From JAIPIY01 sp964489785 (GTDB lineage: Bacteria; Patescibacteriota; Minisyncoccia; Phycocordibacterales; UBA1006): a stretch of DNA of 13,494 bases. The stretch is taken from the NCBI GenBank assembly GCA_964489785.1, contig CAZAZY010000018.1:1-13494 (forward strand), in the 5' to 3' direction. Below, piece after piece: positions 12,927 to 13,494 of the stretch. Position numbers and translations under genes: made by a program. The notes beneath the pieces are model-generated. The model was not told where the DNA came from. It did not search any database and saw nothing but the letters and a program-made list of their open reading frames with translations. Position 1 is the first letter of the stretch; every line of letters begins with the position of its first letter.

Positions 12927-13494
12927 TCAGATTCGCAGATATTCACGGTTTTCGAGCCCCTCCGCAAGAGTATTTATTTTGTGAAGAATAACCTTATCGG
13001 TCATGAGCTCGTCAACAAACAGACCAGCAACATCTTTTTTCACGGTAAGCAATCCATTTTCATAAGATTTTATATCAATAGGAAGAAATTCCCTTCCCCT
13101 TGGAGTTTTCACAACAAGTCGAAGATCAATCCCCCCTTTGTCAGTATTAGTATCCGCAGGGATATAATCTATAACTGATTTTAAAACACGCAAATGTGCT
13201 GGTTTCTTCAAATCTTCTTGCAAAACATCAATTACTTTTATTTCTGCAAACGCTCCCCTGAGACGTCTGATAACTTCACTTCTCAAAATTGCAAAAACGA
13301 AATTATTCAGTGTACCTTCTACAGGTGATACATATGGCACTTCGTAAATCACTTTTTGCAAACCTGCCAAAACCTTTTTTGATGAGGAAATGTCAGATTT
13401 AAAATCTACAGAAAATTTAAATGAAAATTTTTCACATCGCCCCCCAAAGAAAATTTGAACAACAAGTCTATTATTCAAGTAACTGAAAAGTGCA
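12927..13494 (-). CDS. Unrecognised protein with nuclease-like GID...DIK motif, 5' end cut by window
   Basis: At least 188 residues are encoded; the frame is open to the right edge, so the true start may be outside. A TTG at 13478 is an in-window alternative start. Near the C-terminal third, GGIDLRLVVKTPRGREFLPI is followed by DIKS. The spacing GID-(x)n-hydrophobic-DIK resembles the D...(D/E)xK metal site of PD-(D/E)XK nucleases, and the preceding helix has an acidic residue (LRSEVIRRLRG). No other family mark is seen, so the link is a guess. It ends in TGA and is followed by a terminator. It has no membrane segment in the visible part. Confidence 0.6.
   Translation of the reverse strand, partial: ALFSYLNNRLVVQIFFGGRCEKFSFKFSVDFKSDISSSKKVLAGLQKVIYEVPYVSPVEGTLNNFVFAILRSEVIRRLRGAFAEIKVIDVLQEDLKKPAHLRVLKSVIDYIPADTNTDKGGIDLRLVVKTPRGREFLPIDIKSYENGLLTVKKDVAGLFVDELMTDKVILHKINTLAEGLENREYLRI

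Overview
The window is a compact, AT-rich bacterial chromosome segment in which every supported gene lies on the minus strand. It most likely comes from a Candidate Phyla Radiation (Patescibacteria) genome, probably of the Parcubacteria group. The evidence is a very short alanyl-tRNA synthetase (584 residues, no C-terminal domain), an L36 protein and an S4 protein without zinc-ligand cysteines, a small membrane-anchored protein ending in a CPDGSYVGRVGPNC cysteine motif that I associate with these genomes, very short intergenic gaps and almost no Shine-Dalgarno sequences. TGA acts as an ordinary stop in two genes, so the glycine-UGA code of some CPR lineages is not in use. The lineage call is inference; no rRNA gene is present.

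Layout, in transcription order (high to low coordinates): (1) The 3' part of an unrecognised gene with a nuclease-like GID...DIK motif (12927-13494), then a terminator. (2) mnmA (tRNA 2-thiouridylase) followed by a small MgtC/SapB membrane protein, closed by a terminator. (3) A 118-residue unknown gene with its own near-consensus promoter and terminator. (4) alaS, then a two-gene unit encoding an actin-like ATPase (FtsA/PilM type) and a single-pass membrane protein with a large beta-rich outer part. (5) The ribosomal alpha-operon block infA-rpmJ-rpsM-rpsK-rpsD-rpoA-rplQ-rplM-rpsI, driven by a TTGACA promoter and closed by a strong hairpin terminator. (6) A standalone double-stranded-RNA-binding-domain protein with its own promoter and terminator. 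(7) A membrane-anchored cysteine-motif protein followed by a bile acid:sodium symporter family transporter that runs off the left edge.

The core is translation machinery: initiation factor, ribosomal proteins, RNA polymerase alpha, tRNA charging and tRNA wobble modification. The most striking feature across units is promoter placement. In three units the -10 hexamer lies exactly 6 nt before the ATG, so transcription would begin at the start codon itself, and two of these promoters share an identical 11-mer. No CRISPR array, insertion sequence, tRNA, rRNA or integrated element was seen, and no stretch longer than 300 bases lacks a gene. The least understood parts are the actin-like/membrane protein pair, the standalone dsRBD protein, the 118-residue gene and the right-edge gene.
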